From contig CM028334.1 in the NCBI GenBank assembly GCA_016647705.1, positions 15,608,402-15,672,401 on the forward strand: 64,000 nucleotides of DNA. Reading direction: 5' to 3'. Under the pieces are notes generated by a model. It ran no database searches. It saw nothing but the letters and a program-made list of their open reading frames with translations, and was not told the DNA's origin. Each line of letters starts with the position of its first letter. The first letter of the stretch is position 1. This document shows, one piece after another, positions 12,760 to 25,489 of this stretch. Position numbers and translations under genes: made by a program. The DNA is from Eucommia ulmoides (taxonomy: Eukaryota; Streptophyta; Magnoliopsida; Garryales; Eucommiaceae).

Positions 12760-13640
12760 CCGTGTGTGTTCCTAATTGGGATATTAAGAGTTGAAATTAA
12801 CTTGAGTTATTTTCCTTAATTTCTTCAAACTCTTAAACCTTCATCATTTTTATCATCATCATTTAGCATCCATTCATAACTTACCATCGTATCCTCATCA
12901 TTGGAACTTAATTAACTGAAACACTCAATTAAACCGTTAGTTCCACCAAAAATATCAACCTTTAATTGTTTATCAAAATTTTAGGATCAACATAACTTTT
13001 GAACAATTATTTTTCCATATGCTCTTACTCTCACACATAGAGGGACTTTGCATGGCACACCCCCAAACGGGTCTTTGTGCATGTCTTTGCTTGGACTCTA
13101 GACACTTTGACCAAGGACTGCTCACAGGGAAAAACAACAACACACCAGGATGCCAACTCAATATAGATCCACCCTAGTAGATCCTAACCGGGGCAACTAA
13201 AGGTGTAAGCCAAATTTTGACACCAACAGTTTGGCACTGTTTGTAGGAATGGTATTTAAAAAAAATGTTTAATCATCCCTCATGACACACCTTGAAGTTT
13301 TGTGAAGATGACTAAAACATTTTTTAGAAAGCAAGTAATGTGAGGATTATTTTGAAGCGTCGATTTTCTCATAAAATAACTTAAGCTAATTTTTTAGAGG
13401 AAAAAAAAAAAAGTCGTCACCTAACATTAAATTTAAATGGCGTGCTAAGCCATCAGATTTATGGAAAAATGATTAAAAATGGATTAAGTAAAATTTTGAC
13501 TCCAACAGGCACTTCCCGACTAACGATTTATTTTAACAGGGTTCGAGGGTCAATTATACTTGGGGAATGTGTTAGGCACTCCAAGACGCATGTCCGAAGA
13601 CGGTACATAATCCAATTAAGTCTAATAAAAAAATTAAGTT
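12760..13640 (+). mobile_element. Ty3/Gypsy LTR end, primer-site-like motif and internal debris
   Basis: An LTR-like end gacaccaaca (to 13228) is followed after two bases by ttggcactgtttgtaggaa (13231-13249), a decayed form of the TTGGCGCCGTTTGTGGGAA-type primer site of Tat/Ogre elements. At about 13540-13600 the sequence ggggaatgtgttaggcactcc is a word common in Gypsy LTRs. No gag or pol is readable. The left limit of the LTR is unknown. Confidence 0.45.
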
Positions 13641-13699
13641 CGAATGTTTTATTTGGTTTTGAAATCTTTTTCCAAAAAAAAAAATAAAAAAATTAGTGT

Positions 13700-14640
13700 T
13701 CTCGAAATGAAGTGAAACAAATTTTTAGTATTTTAAGAAAAATATTCCTCAAGTATGATCTCTTACCAAGTATTAATGATTGGCAAGGATGATCCCCGAC
13801 GAGATGTTTTGTTATTTTTATCGATGTGCTTAATATAAAGGGACAAATATAATCTAAGTAAATTATAATAATCTAATGGATATGTGAATGAACAATGTGG
13901 AGCACAGTAATGATGTAAACTAATTATCAAACTATATGAAGTATCTATTAATCTATTAAACTATATGAAATATTTATTAGTAGTATCTTAATTTGCCAGC
14001 TTAAATCAAAGAAGTTCAAATTTGACATTTTCTCAAGAACAATAATCAAGAGGACTTCGTAGATAATAAGTTATTTTTTTTAGCGGCATTTCGTCAAGGC
14101 CACAAATGGATCATGTCTACTCTAAGCCATTGTATCCTTAAGATATTTGTTGCATCTATAAAGCAACCCATCTACTTAATTACTGCAACAATATTTATTA
14201 TTTATTATTGTATCGGATCTACAAAGAGATTTTGACTATTTGATTATCGTTATGTTCTTATAACATTTTCATCTGATCTACAAAACAATTCTGACTACTT
14301 CAGCACAATAAAAAAAATGGCTATTCTGCGTATTCTTTGATTAAATATCCTTAGGATGCGAAACGGAAGAAAATAAAAGCTCTTGAGTGTGAAAACAAAC
14401 TGACCTTGGGTAAGATGAGGAATTATCGGTGCCAGGAATGGAGTCTTTTTAGCTTCTTCTTGGTTTTTTTTTTTTTCCCGTTTCTTGTTATTAATGTGAG
14501 CGATTTTTTGGTAGGATGAGAATGGTTTTTAGAGAGATTTAGGGATGTTTGATGGGTCAAATTGACTAGAAAATCGGAGTATGGGGCTAGAAACTCCAAT
14601 CTATCTACGGGAGGTGGGTAGACAACCTAATTATATGCAA
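13700..14640. other. Intergenic, no recognised feature
   Basis: AT-rich DNA without ORFs or repeats that I could assign. Confidence 0.5.
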
Positions 14641-14879
14641 ATCAATTGTAAGGCCCAATTTTTACACATGCATATTTTTAACTGAATTTAAAATAATTAG
14701 AAAATATTTTGGTCTAGTATGCTATTTAAATCTCACTTTAAAACTTTTGGAGGTTGTTGTGGTATTTAAAAATTTAGTTTTAAGAACTTTTGGGTTGTTA
14801 TATTATTTGAAAATATAGTTTTTAATAACTTTAAGAAATAATTAATAATTTTTTTATTTTAAGGAGTAGTTGGTGTAAA

Positions 14880-17260
14880 CCTTGCGCACCCGCACCGCCA
14901 CGTCCTCCCAGATCCGTCACACAGCAACCACCGTGTGCATCAATCGAAGTCTCACTCTCACGGCCATCGGCAACGCCACCTCCCTCTGTCGTCAATTTCG
15001 GTGCTACCAAATCTTGCCACTACCGTCTTCTTTCCATTGAAATTAAGGTAGAACTTTCTCTCTCCATCTCTATATCTCTCTTCCCGGTGTCTCCATTGAA
15101 ACCCTAACACTATTTTTCTTGAAATTGATCTTTGTTTTTTAGCTTAATTTGGTTAAATCTAAGGTTCTCTATATTTGTATGTCCAAATCTGCAAATTTGT
15201 TATTAGATTGTGTATTTGTGAATATTCTGCATTTGTTCCAGAAGTTCTTTTTGTATTTGTTCTTGTTCCAAGTTTTTGTTTTTGTTCTGAATTAGTCTCT
15301 CTGAATTTGTTAGTTACATGAAACAAGAACATCCACCAAAATTGTTTATGTTAGTTCCTATTTTCATTTATTTTTGTTAGTTCCCAAATTGTTTATGTTC
15401 ATATTTTCATTTGTTTATGTGTATATTTCTCACAATTGTTGGACATTCATTCACCTTTAACCATTTATTTCTTAAATTTTGCAGCTGGCTCATTGCTACT
15501 ATTTGAACAATTGTTGGTCGTCAATTAAATCTCTGCGCAAAACGACTTCCCCAAAGAACAACCACATGTCCCTCTCTTTCAATCCCTGTCGGTCAACCAT
15601 TCTCTCTCTCTGAATTGACGATGAGGTCTCAAAATTCGATGATGAGATCATCATTGGCTAGCTAGATCTATCTCACCATCAATCTCCTTCTCTCTCACGC
15701 ACACAATTGCCACCGCTCTCCCAACAAACATTACCTCCACCGTGTCGCTCTCTTCCGTGTTCTATTTCTATCTCACCTCTACCATTCCAAAATCAAATAG
15801 CCTCCATTCAGATGCCATTGCCATCCAATTATATTCCATTTTACCATCGTCGCCTCCTCCATCCCAATAATAGATTATTTGTTTGTCTGATTTGAAGATC
15901 TGAGTTCTTATTTCGCTAGGTTGGGTTTGGTTATTCTTTCTGCAAGTTCGATTATCAAACCTGTCTAATGTTCTTTCTCTCTCTATTCCATTTTCTTTGC
16001 TTTTGAAGCTCTAATTGCTATTTAATTGGCTATATAATATTTACATAATTAGTATTGTTTGTTTCTTCTCACCACCATCTTACTTTCATTTGTTGATTGT
16101 TTGATACTTGAATTTGTGTTTGTGATTATTGGTAAGTTTGTTGCTATATGTTTGTTTTCATAATTTCTATTTTTGGTCTGGAAATTTTTAATATGTTTTT
16201 TTATTATATGTTGTTCCCAATTTCTCTATGTATGTGATTATAGGGTTTTGATTTGTTTTAGGGATCATTCTCCATTCTTGAATTTATTCCTTTTAGCGAT
16301 TTTTATTTGATTTATTCGTTTAAATATTTTTATTTGATTTCTTTGTCTACAGATGTTTAATGGAAAGGTTTTCCATGGACAACAAACTAACAAGATGTAA
16401 GCCCAAATTGAAACTATATCATATGTTAGATGTGTATGATATAATATGTGCTTCTAAATATGTGTTCTTATTCGGGCTAATTTTAATTGCAATAATGTTA
16501 TCGTATTTTTGGATGCCAAGAAATAACGGGAAGGTGAAAACATTGGTGATGAATTGATATTTCACAATTTCTCTAAAAATTTATGAACTTTCTAATTTTA
16601 TAAACTACATATTGTGATTGACAATTTTACATTGTTGAATTTTGTAACTTGACTTCTGCATTGAGTAGATGCGACAAAATTGAAGATCTCTCGCTCGCAG
16701 GTAAGCCCATAGAGTGTTTAGAAATCTTTTTTTCTTTTTCTTTTTTTGGCGGTGCATGCTAAAAATATTATGTGTTAAGATATATTTATTTAGTTAAATT
16801 TTAAGTTTTAATCAATAATTTGGATCATTTGTTTTATTGTTGATAAATTTTTCTGTTGTTTGCAATTGATTAATTCCTTATTTTCCTCTTCTTTTTTTTT
16901 TTCCAGAGAAAATTGTTCTTTATACTCCTATAAACCCAATATTGTGCATTTTTAACCCGAAGTGCTAAAGGGGAAGGTGAAAACATTGGTGATGAATTGA
17001 TATTTGCAATTTCTCTGAAATTTATTAACTTTGTAATTTTATAAACTATATATTGTGATTCCCAATTTTACATTGTTGAATTTTGCAACTTGACTTCTGC
17101 ATTTAGTAGATGCGACAAAATTGAAGATCTCTCGTTTGCAGGTAAGCCCATAGAGGTTTTAGAAATCCTTTTTTTTTTTTTTTTTTTGGTGCTCGCTAAA
17201 AATATTATATGTTAAGAGATTAACTTGCACTTTGGCGTTTTGACCACAAATTGAGTTTTA
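14880..17260 (+). other. Gene-like non-coding region with splice-site-like motifs
   Basis: A GC-rich leader (about 14880-15050) ends in aattaag/gtagaa. It is followed by a pyrimidine-rich intron-like stretch, ttgcag/ctgg near 15480, a second GC-rich block (15510-15890), gtctacag near 16350, and two exon-like copies ending cag/gtaag (16700 and 17141). No continuous reading frame links them; the longest ORF (16360-16557) has no recognised domain. It could be a non-coding transcript, a pseudogene, or LTR-derived (a TGTAAGGCCC word sits at 14647). Confidence 0.3.
16528..17222 (+). repeat. Direct duplication of about 250 bp including an exon-like unit
   Basis: Copy 1 (about 16528-16785) and copy 2 (about 16970-17222) are offset by about 442 bp and share long runs, for example ggtgaaaacattggtgatga and atgcgacaaaattgaagatc. 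Each carries tgca...tag before, and gcag/gtaagcccatag after, a short exon-like segment of about 35 bases. The two copies differ in poly-T length and a few substitutions. Confidence 0.8.
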
Positions 17261-17383
17261 ATTCATAAAATATTTCTATTTCGTTACTTCTAATTCTAAT
17301 CTTCTTCGTTGTTCACTCCTTTTCTTCGTTGTTCACTCTTGACATACTACATAAATTCTTCATCTACTTCTTATAATTCTATT

Positions 17384-17412
17384 CCCCCCCCCCCCCCCCC
17401 CAAAAAAAAAAA
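17384..17412. repeat. C18-A homopolymer junction
   Basis: About 18 consecutive C (17384-17401) run directly into about 11 A. Pure C/G tracts of this length are unusual; see also 26046 and 47921. Confidence 0.85.
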
Positions 17413-17572
17413 TATTAAAAAAGTACAATTTTTACTGTAAAATTGTATCCTATTGTAATTTTTTCAGTGCTAAGAAGTTTTAAATTTAAAGTCAATTTGA
17501 TGCTAATGTAGTTAAATGAAAGAAGGTAAAGTCATTTTTTAATTATTAATTATTTAGTTGCATGTGCCCTTT

Positions 17573-17632
17573 GATCGATTATCATGGCGTAAACGGATTC
17601 ATGTAGTCGATTCTACATAAGTGGGATAAAGG
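17573..17632 (+). mobile_element. RTE-type LINE 3'-end remnant
   Basis: The frame from 17573 reads DRLSWRKRIHVVDST and stops. This matches the conserved C-terminal tail of plant RTE LINE ORFs (D-R-x-x-W-R-x-x-I-H-V-A-D-P). It is followed by tacataagtgggataaagg, the 3' untranslated word that RTE LINEs share with Au-type SINEs. No TTG tail or target duplication is visible, so it is an old fragment. Confidence 0.55.
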
Positions 17633-17639
17633 CTTACAT

Positions 17640-18253
17640 GTGCGAAATGTTGCATTGAAGTAATGACATTTGGATATGTAATAAGCATTTTTTGCTTTGA
17701 TTTTGTTTCGTTTTAACTCATGTATAATTGTGGTTATAATGATAACTAAGAATGTTATTGATACTTATTGTGTTGTATTTGTAATAAACTGTTAGTATTA
17801 AATAGTTGTTGAATATTGTATAAAGAGATCATATCACACTGTCTCTTATAAACGTTTGGGGGAGGGATTTTTTGTTTTTTGGTTGTTTTTTTTTTGTTGA
17901 AAAAGTGTGGGAGTCCTGTGTATCACACTGTCTCTTATATTTTTGTACATGTTTTTGCTTAGTGTTTCAGTTCCAAGAAATTTTAGGGGGAGTGCTTTTA
18001 ATTACAAAATAAAGCCAAATAAGAATTTAAAAAACCAAGAACAAAATTGAATAGGTGTTTCTTTAGTGCTTTTATTCCAAAACCAAGTTTCTGTTTTGTT
18101 ATGTTTCCAGATTTTTCTGTTTTCGATTTTTTATTCCTAGATTTCAACTATGTTCCCTGTTTTGTGTTTTTGCTCTATTTGTTTGTGTTTGTTAATGTTG
18201 TGTTGTCTAAAAATTGGAGTATAATTTTAGAATGTCATATAAATAAAGGTCAA
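17640..18253. other. Intergenic, two 19-bp direct repeats
   Basis: AT-rich. The word tatcacactgtctcttata occurs at 17831 and 17921. Nothing else is recognised. Confidence 0.5.
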
Positions 18254-18370
18254 GTTAATAGCACTTTACCCTCCTATGGTTTGATCTATTTGTATTTTAT
18301 CCTCTTATGGTTTAAATGTTGCCACTTACCCCCTTGTGGTTTGTGGACCTAAGTGCAACGCTAACTCCGT
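18254..18370 (+). repeat. Left terminal inverted repeat of the MULE-type element
   Basis: It contains two internal sub-repeats, tcctatggtttgatctatt and tcttatggtttaaatgtt. Its mirror image is at 20128-20190 plus 22770-22843. Confidence 0.7.
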
Positions 18371-18441
18371 TGATTTTTCCCTTCCGTAATTATTCACAAT
18401 TATTGGGATGTAAAGTGTAATTAACCCTTCTCCGTTTCACA

Positions 18442-19695
18442 AAGCTTCTCTCTCTAGAAACCCTAATCGAAGGAAACGGATGTGGAGACTTCTCCATCAC
18501 TGACTCCCCTGCCAGCTTCGATTTACTCCTTCCTTCTTAACTCTCTGTCTCGGTGGTTGTTCGGCGTTGGCATCCCCCATCCTTCCTAACGGCCACCTAA
18601 CTCACATCGCCACCTCCGAGCCACCAAAAAATGGGCGTCAACGCCGAATCCAGATGAAACCATCGTCATACCTTCAGGCTTCCCCTCAAATATGAGCCTT
18701 TCACCCCTTCAGATCTGAGCTCTCGCTTCTCTCAACCCCTTTTCGCTAGATTGGACTCGATCTGAGAAAATGTCACAATTAAATGAGGGTTTACGGCCGA
18801 CGGTGGAAGGCAGTGGTCAGCTTCGGCCTGGTCGACGACTAGTGGTCATCACATCTTCGATCTACCTAGAAATGGACAGATTTGAAGGCATTGGTTCCTC
18901 GGTCGACCTTAGATTTGATTATCGGTCTACTGCCGCCAAGCTTCCTTTTCGTTTCGATTCATCTCCTCCCAAATTCCCTTTGCCTCGAAATCATTCACAA
19001 AGTTCCTACAAAAACTCAAATCACTCTCTCAATTCCTCTTTCACACTCCATTTCCCCGTCACTGGTAAACTCGATCAAGCCTGACCCTGTTTCGGCTGAC
19101 TTTTTTTATTCTGACTTTACATTCTACAATAGTAGAGTTTGTTTTTCTATTGTTAGATTGTTTCAGTTCATTTCAATTTTTGTTCTATCTTTGGATTTGC
19201 TGTCTCTGTTAAGTGTGTTAGAGTATTCTTGATTTACTTGTGCAAACAGTGTTCTCCCCTGGTGTAGATAGTGTTCTGCTATCTTATTGTTCTTGAAGTA
19301 GCTCGCTTGTGGTTTAGTTCATTTTGAATCTTGTTTGCTGAATGTAGTTAGTGTTCTATTCCTTTCACTGTGGTGTTTTTGTTCTTGAGATAGATGGTTT
19401 TCAACTGCTGATATGTAGGCAATGGTTGCCATCCTCTATTTTGCTCCTGGATTGCTAGATCACCAAACTTATGGTTGTGCCCAGAAGGCATAGTATGTTA
19501 TGTTTTTTTATGCATTTTGTTATTTTTTATTGTTATATTCCCTCATTTGGTAGAGGATGTTGGTTTCCTATTATTGTATTTCCTCTATGATAGAGGTTTG
19601 TATTTGGTTTGGTTGGATAGACCATTCCCTTTGTACTCCTTGGGGTTTTTAATTCCCCTTTTAATGTCATTCTATTTTGTTAAAAAAAAAAAAAA
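18442..19695 (+). mobile_element. Poly(A)-tailed retroposon, probable deleted LINE or processed transcript
   Basis: It begins with a leader-like segment (cttctctctctagaaaccctaatcg) and ends with tttaattccccttttaatgtcattc and a poly(A) run (about 19681-19695), the style of plant L1 LINE 3' ends. The flanks are near-identical: cccttctccgtttcac (about 18425-18440) and ccttctccttttcaac after the tail (about 19696), a plausible target duplication of about 15 bp. No RT domain is present in the 1.25 kb. The encoded ORFs (18770-19084 and others) are not recognised. Confidence 0.45.
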
Positions 19696-20190
19696 AACCT
19701 TCTCCTTTTCAACCATTATTCCTCCCTTATCCGTTTCAAAAACCAACAAAAATATGATAATTCATATTTCATTGCTTCAAATATTACACATTCATTTCAT
19801 TGCTATAAACATAACTAAAATTGCAACAACAACCACAAAAAATACAATTGAAAAATGAAGATCTCTTACTTTGAACAACTTTTAAGTCGGCTATTTGATT
19901 ACATTTGCATTTTTTTTTCCTGATATTTATTCAATATCACCACCATAAACACTTGAAGAATGCATGAAAAATAAAAATAAGAGAAGTATGGGTAGGAATT
20001 TGTGTGAGAAAGATAATTTTTTTGTTAAAAGGATAAGTAGGGGTAAAAGAGGAATAAAAATTATATTTTTTTGAGAGAATTCAACCAAAAAACATGCTAA
20101 ACCTCGAAATCACGCGTGCACAACCAACATGGTTAGTTTGGATGGAAAGTGTTACATTTGCACTTAAGTCCAAGACTACAGGGAGATAAG

Positions 20191-21702
20191 TGTAAGGCCC
20201 AAATCATAGTACGTACGTCATTAATAGTTGCATTTTAAAGTATTGGGAAATTCGGGGTAAATTTTTGTTAATAAAAATCAAAATTAAAAGTTTAGGGGTC
20301 AAATTTGAAATTTAGAAAACATGGAAATTAAACTTGAGATCCAAATTAATAATTAAAATCAAAAATTGAAAATAGTAAGGGTGAAATTATAATTTTAGAA
20401 ACTTGTAAAAGTTGAAAATGATTAAAATAAGATCTTAAAGGAAGTTATGGGGAGGAAAGTGCATTTTAACTAAAGTTTTTTTTTAAAACACATATGTATA
20501 TTATATGTTATGTGTGTGTAACGAGGCTCAAACCAGCCGGCAAGGGAGATCGGCATGGGCGACGTGGCAAGCTAGGAACGACTTCTCCCACTAATCTCAT
20601 GCAATATATACTCACTCTTGCATGTGGAACTGATCGAAAAATCTCAAACCCAATCTAGAAATTCAGAAGTTCTAGAGAGAGAGAGGGAGACGGAGGGGAG
20701 GTTTCGGTGGTGGGTTCCCCGGCGTGGTCATTAGCATGCGTTTAGTGTTATTTCATCTTTGTGGGTGTGCGTGGATCATCGTCGTCAGATCCAGGGGAGA
20801 GCGAAGGTGGTTCGGCCGGTGGGGTGTTTCGTTGATGGCGTTCGACGGTGTGCGTTCTTAACATCGCCGGTGAGCGGGAGTTGGGTTCGACTGTCTAGTC
20901 GTCAACGATCTTCGATCTGATGAGTATTTATGTGTATTTCTTTGATCATTCTAGTGGGTGTGTGCATGCATGTGTATGTGATCGGCGGTAGGATCGCCGG
21001 TGGGTTTCGGTTTCGTCCGACAGTGGCGTTCGACGGAGTGTATGTGTTTTCGATTCTTGTTTTGTGCAGCATGTGAATGTGTGTGTTGTTTCGACTGCAT
21101 GCGTGTGTGATCGTCACCATGGTGCGGTCGGCGGTAAAGTGAGGTTAGTGAGAGAGACTGTTGTCATGTGGGTCTGCTCGATGGTCTCGTTAGTAGGCGT
21201 GTTCAGTTATGGGGTGGCCGGTGGTGGTCGTTGATTGGTGGTGTGGTTGGTGTAGGACCGGCAATGAGAATCGGCGAGGTGTAGGAAGCCACCGGTGGTT
21301 GGCAACAGTAGAAAGAAAGAAAGGGCCGGCCGGCCGTCTGAAACAAAACAGGGAGACAGGACCAAAAAAAAAAAAAAAAAAAAAAAAAGAAGAGGAATTT
21401 CACTTTTAACCCCAACTTAAATATAAACTCATCTCGTGACCCGTGAGCGATTCAGAAACAAGAAAATTTTAATCAATTGTTATTTTGTTAAATAATTAAT
21501 TTTGAGGAAATTTGAAATCTTGCATTTAGGGCCACACACTGCATATTAGGGTTTATTGTGAATAAAACATTGATTTAGGCCTGTCATGGTTAGATTCACA
21601 AGCTCCTGCTTCCAGACAGTATTTCGGTAGCGGTTCGGTAGTCATTTGGCAACGGTGTTTTTGCTGTGCGGAAAACGAGGTGAGTGTATTGTCTTCTTGC
21701 CA

Positions 21703-21768
<66 letters not shown>

Positions 21769-22769
21769 AAAAATAGTTGTAGTTAAATTAAATGATTTCA
21801 AAATGATATGAACAAGCAGGTTTCTTAGTGAGTTGAGAAAATGAATTTTCAATAAATTGTGTTGGTTTCGAAAGGAAGTTGAAAATGGTTTTTCGCTGAA
21901 ATTTGGTGGTTTTAAAAGAGAGTGAAAAATATCTATTTTTCTAAATATGTATGGTTTTCAAAAAAAAATAAAAAGTGAAAAAGTGGTTTTGGTAAAATCA
22001 GATGTTTCCTTTTAAAAAAAAGTGAGAAATATGATTTTCGGATAAAAAGTCAATTTTTGGAAAAGAAAGGTGGATGTGTGATCTGACGATGTTGATTAGA
22101 CGATATCATTACGTTGTGATTTGATGATGAGGTAAAAACGATCACTGGGGTTGGCCAGTGTGTGTGTTTGAGTTGTGTGTTTGAGTTGTGTGCTTAAAAA
22201 GTGTGTTTGAGATGTGTGCTTGAGATGTGGTGTTTTACGTATATTGGCTTATTTGATATTTATTATCATGGTGATTAGTATGATTTTTATATTAGTTGGA
22301 TATGAATGAAATTTAATTATGTCGTTTTATTTTTTCTGCTTTTATATTGGGGATTTTACGAGCTATGTGGTATGTATAAACTTACGCTTGATCCATTTAG
22401 ATGTTGTAGAATGAGTTTTTATTATTAAAAATATTTTTACTAAGAAGGCAGTACACTCGCAGGTGAAGTAGTTAGGAGTCGGTTCCCTACTGGCGCTAGG
22501 TAGAGTCCTACAATGGAGTCGTGTGGAGGGTGGAGATGAGCTTTCTGAGGTGAACCTGTGAGGGGTTCATGATATTATATTTTGCTGTTAGTTTATTTGG
22601 AGAGCAGGTGTATTCTTATAACAGAAATATGTATAGCTTCATATAGATGATGGTTTATTTATATATATGCATATTGTCGTGTAATAGATGGTTGGTTGGT
22701 TATTTTTGGTGATGTCATGATGTCGTCACGCCAGCCCGGGATGTCGGGATTTCGGGACGGATCATGACA
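20191..22769 (+). mobile_element. Solo LTR, copy B (2579 bp)
   Basis: It starts TGTAAGGCCC (20191) and ends CATGACA (22769). The 5-bp flanks are ATAAG (20186-20190) and GTAAG (22770-22774), one mismatch. It aligns with copies A and C throughout: the GC-rich promoter-like block (20520-21330), a poly-A tract, a (TA)n (21706-21764), the inverted motif pair (21679-21701, 22440-22463) and the conserved 3' block from 22438. It lacks the hairpin minisatellite found in A and C. It interrupts the right terminal repeat of the MULE-type element, so it is younger than that element. Confidence 0.8.
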
Positions 22770-22843
22770 GTAAGTGGCAAAGTTCAAACCACAGAGGGTA
22801 AAATACAAATGGACCAAATCACAAGAGTTAAAGTGCTATTAAC

Positions 22844-24185
22844 CCTGATGATCATGTCCAGTTTTTTTGTACTATAATTATTGGTTGTGTTCATTTGAAA
22901 ATATTTTTTGAATATTGGAGGGCGTCCTATAAACAGATGAGATTATATATATATATATATATAAAGTTCTTTTTAGGTTCAATTAAAGAAATAATATTAA
23001 ATGAAGTTAATTTTTGTCGCTTGCCGATGCCATTATCCACCATCATAGCAAAATTGACCAATGATCGCCCCACGATAGTCCACAATCGAAACAGCCTACA
23101 ACACAGTACTGCTAATTTGCTTCAAAACTCAATTTAATATCACACATCTTCTGACAACATTTTGTAGTTTGAGTTTTGATTCGGGATGTTAATGTTTGTA
23201 ATTTTGTTTTTTGTTTCTAATTGGTAATTTTTGTATTTATTAATATGGGTACTTTGATAATAAGGGACAAACTATTTTAAGTTTAGTTTGAAATTGTTTT
23301 TGTTGTGGTAAATTACTAAGTTTAGTTTGGCATTCTTTATATATATATATATATATATATATATCCTTTGGTTGTTGGATATCTACTCATTTCTTAATAT
23401 TAGGAAATATGAGAGAAACATATTTGGTTAAGAGATTCATAAACATGTTCTAACCGCCACCACCAATCGCTCGCCACTGCCCACGGCTATTGCCTGAAAG
23501 AGTATAATTATATTTTATTTTGATATTTTGTTTAATAAAAGGGTTAAAAAAAAAAAGATTTTTTTTTTTTAAAATGATGATGTTAGTGACTTCATGTAAT
23601 AATATAGGGGAGGCAAATGATATAAACCGGTGGGCATTGGCGGTGGCGGTGGTGGTGACGGGTGGCATTGGGCGGTGGAGGGTGGGATATAAATATAATT
23701 ATTTAAAAAGTTAAAGGTAAAAATTATCATTTTAAAAATAAGGGGACGCAAACTGTAATTAATCCATATAAGCTAAGTAGCAAAAATTAGATTTGAATGC
23801 AAAATGACCAAAAATACCCTTTGATCGTTACTATTGACTTCACTGAATAGTAATTGGAGCAAAATTGAAAGAAAAATGAAATGTCAATGGGTCAATGTGT
23901 CTATTTTCAAATTCGGTGGCCCAATTTAACACTATCTGCATTTGTGAGTGATCAAAAGTATCAGATATGATTTACAATGCAATTTATTTATTACTTGGAA
24001 ATAAATCTTGTTAGGTCTCCTTATTTTATATCGATATAAGTTTTAGTATTGATTGTTAATTATTAATGATGTTCAATTGTTAATTATTATTGATATTCAA
24101 ATTAAATATGTGTATAATGTTAATCTTGATTGTTAGTTATTATTGATGTTAAAATGAAATAGGTCAATTTTTTATTTTGTTTTTG
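22844..24185. other. Intergenic, microsatellites only
   Basis: AT-rich with short (TA)n tracts at about 22943 and 23340 and a GGTGG-rich low-complexity patch near 23640. No gene recognised. Confidence 0.5.
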
Positions 24186-24189
24186 TTGT

Positions 24190-24225
24190 TTTACACTCGT
24201 GCTTTCAGGCATGGGTTATACGCTA
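24190..24225 (+). mobile_element. Helitron 3' terminus
   Basis: An 8-bp stem (actcgtgc/gcatgggt, two G-T pairs, loop tttcag region) is followed by tatacgCTAA and then T. This is the layout of a Helitron end: subterminal hairpin, then CTRR, inserted before T. It is the same family as the end at 31425 on the other strand. The 5' end upstream was not located. A more decayed copy of the same end may lie at 24412-24450. Confidence 0.6.
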
Positions 24226-24281
<56 letters not shown>

Positions 24282-24449
24282 CTTGTGCGTGTCTTGTGCA
24301 TTAAAAAAAATGAAATTCATAAGGCTTATCATGTGTCTAGCCTATTCTCTCTCTTTCTTCATTTATATATCTGTTTTCTCTTTTTCTATCCTATTAAATT
24401 AGATTCATTTATTTTATACTAGTGTCTTCAGGAACAGTCACACGATATA

Positions 24450-25115
24450 TATATATTTCTATAAATTTAATAATTAAGTATTATTATTAAGTTTAATGCA
24501 CATATATTATTTCTATAATCTTCGTAAATTTAATGTCCAAAATTTTTTGTGTATAATATTTTTTTTATATTATTTTTTTAATTTAATTTTCGTAAATTTA
24601 ATGTTTCAATATTATTACTAAAGTTAATGTGCATATATTATTTTTATAATTTTAGTCCATAATATTCGTATATTATTTTTCCTCTTTAATATTATTCCTT
24701 TAATTTAATTTTTGTAAATTTAACGTTTGTATATTATTACTAAATTTAATATCCATATATTATTTTTTAATATTTATAATTATATTTTTTCTTTTATATT
24801 ATTTTCTTTAATTTAATTTATGTAAATTTAATATTTTAGTAATTATTACTAATTTAATATCCATATATTATTTATATAATTTACATAAATTTAATAATTT
24901 TGTATTATTAATAAATTTAATATCCATATATTATGTCTATAATTTCTATAAATTTAATATTTTTTTATTATTACTAAATTTAATATTCATATATTAGTTT
25001 ATAATTTTCGTAAATTTAATGTCCATAACTTCTGTATATTATATTTTCTCTCTTATATTATTCATTTAGTTTAATTTTTATGAATTTAATATTTCAGTAT
25101 TATTACTAAATTAAC
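24450..25115. repeat. AT-rich tandem array (about 62 and 125 bp units)
   Basis: The word tattattactaaatttaat followed by atccatatattat recurs at about 24478, 24611, 24733, 24842, 24904, 24966 and, truncated, 25098. The steps are about 133, 122, 109, 62, 62 and 132, so the basic unit is about 62 bp with double-length variants. It begins close after the Helitron end. Confidence 0.7.
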
Positions 25116-25489
25116 CAACAGCAAGGACCACCACGCTCACCACCAACAGCACTGACCACAATCGTCTCTACCTACAATACTAGTGGATAGCCTCTCTCTC
25201 TCTCTCTCTCTCGGAATGACCAATCACAACATGCCCTAATCTGACATCTCCTTCGTCGGAACTTTCGCTAGCGCCAGTGTCGCCAGCCAGATTTGTTAAA
25301 CATTTTGGCTGGCGATGGACTTGGCCATATTTTTTCCAATTGTTTTCCATTTTTTTATATTGTTGAAATGATTTTTTCCCCCATTAACTTGCTGATCGTT
25401 TTTTATGTTAAAATGAAATTTTGCATTTTATTTTTTATGTTTTTAATTGTATAATTTTGATATTTGATATTGATTAGTTGTTATGGTGG

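Larger units (their letters stand above)
18254..22843. mobile_element. Mutator-like (MULE-type) element with long terminal inverted repeats
   Basis: The left terminal repeat (18254 to about 18370: gttaatagcactttaccct..., two ...tatggtttga-like repeats, gccactta, ggacctaagtgcaa) is inverted at the right end. There it is split by solo LTR B into 20128-20190 and 22770-22843. Homology runs about 115 bp at each end. Without the LTR the element is about 2.0 kb. It encodes no transposase and carries a retroposed insert (about 18442-19695). A 9-bp target duplication was not convincing. MULE assignment is from TIR length and style; another TIR superfamily is possible. Confidence 0.6.

Noticed and set aside
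14647..17638. Possible fourth long LTR (TGTAAGGCCC ... GGCTTACA)
   Set aside because: The flanking 5-mers tcaat and tgtgc differ, and the right end coincides with an RTE LINE word.
17831..17939. Two copies of ctgtctcttata, identical to 12 bases of the Tn5/Nextera mosaic end
   Set aside because: The match stops after 12 of 19 bases in both copies and the extended direct repeat is AT-rich genomic sequence, so adapter contamination is unlikely.
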